Shown: positions 5,887 through 6,671 of the stretch, piece after piece
How positions within the stretch are numbered: the stretch's first letter is position 1
Layout of the letters: every line of letters begins with the position of its first letter
Origin: Cyanobacteriota bacterium
GTDB taxonomy: Bacteria; Cyanobacteriota; Cyanobacteriia; Leptolyngbyales; Leptolyngbyaceae
Assembly (NCBI GenBank): GCA_027482985.1
Contig: JAIXVO010000659.1
Location: forward strand, 1 to 6,671
DNA length: 6,671 nucleotides
Direction: 5' to 3'
The notes under the pieces: generated by a model
Told to the model about the DNA's origin: nothing
Databases searched by the model: none
The model's input: only the letters and a program-made list of their open reading frames with translations
Position numbers and translations under genes: made by a program

Positions 5887-6045
5887 ATGTATTCAGAAGA
5901 CAAGGCTGGAAAAGCCTCCAAAGGCTCTGTTCGTATAAAAACTTCAAATAATCGGCTGCAACTCGTCTTCACATTCGGCGGCAAACGGCATTACTTATCG
6001 ACTGGTTATCCGATACAGCTCAGTATCGAAAGTTGGCATAGATGA
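5887..6045 (+). CDS. Integrase arm-binding-domain fragment (52 aa)
   Basis: The first open piece of the broken integrase, as it would be translated. It encodes a small basic start (MYSEDKAGKASKGSVRIK) and beta-strand-like segments up to GGKRHYLSTGY, typical of the N-terminal arm DNA-binding domain of cyanobacterial integrases. The last ten or so residues after Tyr-Pro are out of frame and meaningless. Its TGA stop (6043-6045) overlaps the ATG of the next piece as ATGA, so translational coupling is physically possible. Whether this peptide is made or stable is unknown. Confidence 0.6.
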   Translation: MYSEDKAGKASKGSVRIKTSNNRLQLVFTFGGKRHYLSTGYPIQLSIESWHR

Positions 6046-6632
6046 GGGCTACCGAGATTGAGAAGGATATTCTTTATGAACGCTTTGACCCAACTCTGGA
6101 GAAGTACAAACCTCAATCTGCTCTTAGCACTGTGACCCCAGTTACCCCAATTTCTACCCCAAAACCAACTTTGACCCAGTTATGGGAAAAGTTTGTGGAA
6201 TGGAAAAGACCCCAATGTGCTCCAAGCACAATGAAGAATCAGTACCGTGCTTTCACCAGCTACTTAAAGCGAATGCCATCCCAAGACCTTGACAACGCGA
6301 TCGAAATTCGGGATGAAGCTCTTCAATCGATTCCAATCAACTCAGCCAAGCGGTTTATTACTGCATTGAATGCTTGCTGCGACTGGTCAATTCAATCAGG
6401 ACTGATTACTGAAAACCCATTCCACGGAATGGCAGCCCAAATCAAATTACCCAAAGCGGAAAAAATGGAAGACGACATTAACCCCTTCTCGGCTGCTGAA
6501 CGTGACCTCATTATTGAAGCGTTCAGCAAAAATCGATACTACAGTTACTACACCTCTTTGGTGGAGTTTCTTTTTGCCACAGGTGCTCGTCCTTCAGAAG
6601 TATTAGCTTTGCAGTGGAAACACATTAAGTAG
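6042..6632 (+). CDS. Integrase core fragment, catalytic domain truncated (196 aa)
   Basis: Second open piece of the integrase, likely to be annotated as a separate site-specific integrase. Residues 1-24 finish the arm-domain helix (MRATEIEKDILYERFDP). Residues 31-42 are a repetitive linker (VTPVTPISTPKP). Residues about 43-130 are the SAM-like core-binding domain. The catalytic domain begins at about 147 and reaches ATGARPSE (179-186), with Arg183 as the first catalytic arginine. It stops nine codons later after QWKHIK, so the second Arg, the His boxes and the nucleophilic Tyr are missing. ATG 6042 is internal to the original gene; no Shine-Dalgarno is evident, and translation would depend on coupling to the fragment before it. 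Confidence 0.8.
   Translation: MRATEIEKDILYERFDPTLEKYKPQSALSTVTPVTPISTPKPTLTQLWEKFVEWKRPQCAPSTMKNQYRAFTSYLKRMPSQDLDNAIEIRDEALQSIPINSAKRFITALNACCDWSIQSGLITENPFHGMAAQIKLPKAEKMEDDINPFSAAERDLIIEAFSKNRYYSYYTSLVEFLFATGARPSEVLALQWKHIK
6142..6163 (-). repeat. Inverted copy of the upstream G-run repeat, inside int
   Basis: This 22-bp stretch is the reverse complement of 5819-5840 with a single mismatch. On the minus strand its GGGG runs match CCCC at 6145-6148 and 6157-6160, and a third run lies at 6136-6139. In the integrase frame it encodes the Thr/Pro repeats of the linker (residues 34-41). Either the linker coding sequence doubles as a DNA site, or it arose from a copy of the upstream repeat. Confidence 0.8.
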
Positions 6633-6671
6633 GCGGGTGAAATTAATTATAAGATAGAAAAGTTCCTAAAT
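6633..6671. other. Unrecognised sequence after the truncated integrase
   Basis: The last 39 bp do not continue integrase coding in any frame that I recognise. Homology-like sequence stops after QWKHI at about 6626, and the DNA becomes A/T-rich. It could be the end of an insertion sequence or another element that cut the gene, or a deletion junction. The window ends before this can be decided. Confidence 0.4.

Larger units (their letters stand above)
5887..6632 (+). pseudogene. Tyrosine-recombinase integrase, frameshifted, nonsense-mutated and truncated
   Basis: Remnant of a phage/island-type integrase with an N-terminal arm-binding domain. Reading from ATG 5887 the frame is good until Tyr-Pro at 6007-6012. 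Homology-like sequence then continues in the -1 frame as DTAQYRKLA, so one base (probably a C of a CCC codon) is missing near 6010. In that frame TAG at 6039-6041 stands where the family usually has Glu before MRATEIEKD. After the first catalytic Arg the frame ends at TAG 6630-6632, and the box with H-x-x-R and the catalytic Tyr are absent. AAAGGG six bases before ATG 5887 is a fair ribosome binding site. No HIP1 octamer occurs in this region, unlike the genes to its left. The protein cannot be an active recombinase. Confidence 0.88.

Noticed and set aside
6005..6016. Programmed -1 frameshifting in the integrase
   Set aside because: There is no slippery heptamer of the X-XXY-YYZ type, and the -1 frame meets a TAG after nine codons, so decay is simpler.

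Overview
The window is cyanobacterial chromosome. Eight perfect copies of the octamer GCGATCGC (HIP1, a cyanobacterial hallmark) occur between 285 and 5485. ACCCATT-type heptamer tandem repeats lie between genes, and the gene content (efp next to a TLP40/CYP38-type cyclophilin, a COG0523 GTPase, a short thioredoxin-like [2Fe-2S] protein) fits cyanobacteria. The genus cannot be read from the sequence.

Layout from left to right. efp (elongation factor P, minus strand) is divergent from a gene for a signal-bearing cyclophilin of the TLP40/CYP38 type (plus strand, start placed at 723). The cyclophilin gene converges on cysS (cysteinyl-tRNA synthetase, minus strand). The 236-bp gap between them holds two copies of a perfect 13-bp-arm palindrome inside a 65-bp direct repeat with a 121-bp period. 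cysS is divergent from a probable co-directional group on the plus strand: a COG0523/CobW-like metal-chaperone GTPase with a 26-histidine linker, then a GTG-started [2Fe-2S] thioredoxin-like protein, then (after a heptamer repeat tract) a YccF-family membrane protein built as an internal duplication.

Next comes tRNA-Thr(CGT), with an extended -10 promoter and a strong intrinsic terminator after it. Beyond the tRNA the character changes. A tyrosine-recombinase (phage/island integrase) gene starts 163 bp past the tRNA but is broken three ways: a 1-nt frameshift near 6010, an in-frame TAG at 6039-6041, and loss of homology after the first catalytic arginine, with a stop at 6630-6632. This looks like the decayed int-proximal edge of an element that used the tRNA as attachment site. 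Between tRNA and int lies a G-run direct-repeat array resembling arm-type integrase binding sites. A 22-bp stretch of it recurs inverted, with one mismatch, inside the linker-coding part of int itself.

Functionally, the left part is housekeeping: translation (EF-P, CysRS, tRNA-Thr) and protein folding. CysRS is a zinc enzyme, and its divergent neighbour is a candidate zinc chaperone, so a metal-homeostasis link is possible but inferred only from context. The most unusual parts are the split integrase with its arm-site-like repeats, the palindrome pair before cysS, and the His-rich GTPase next to the [2Fe-2S] protein.
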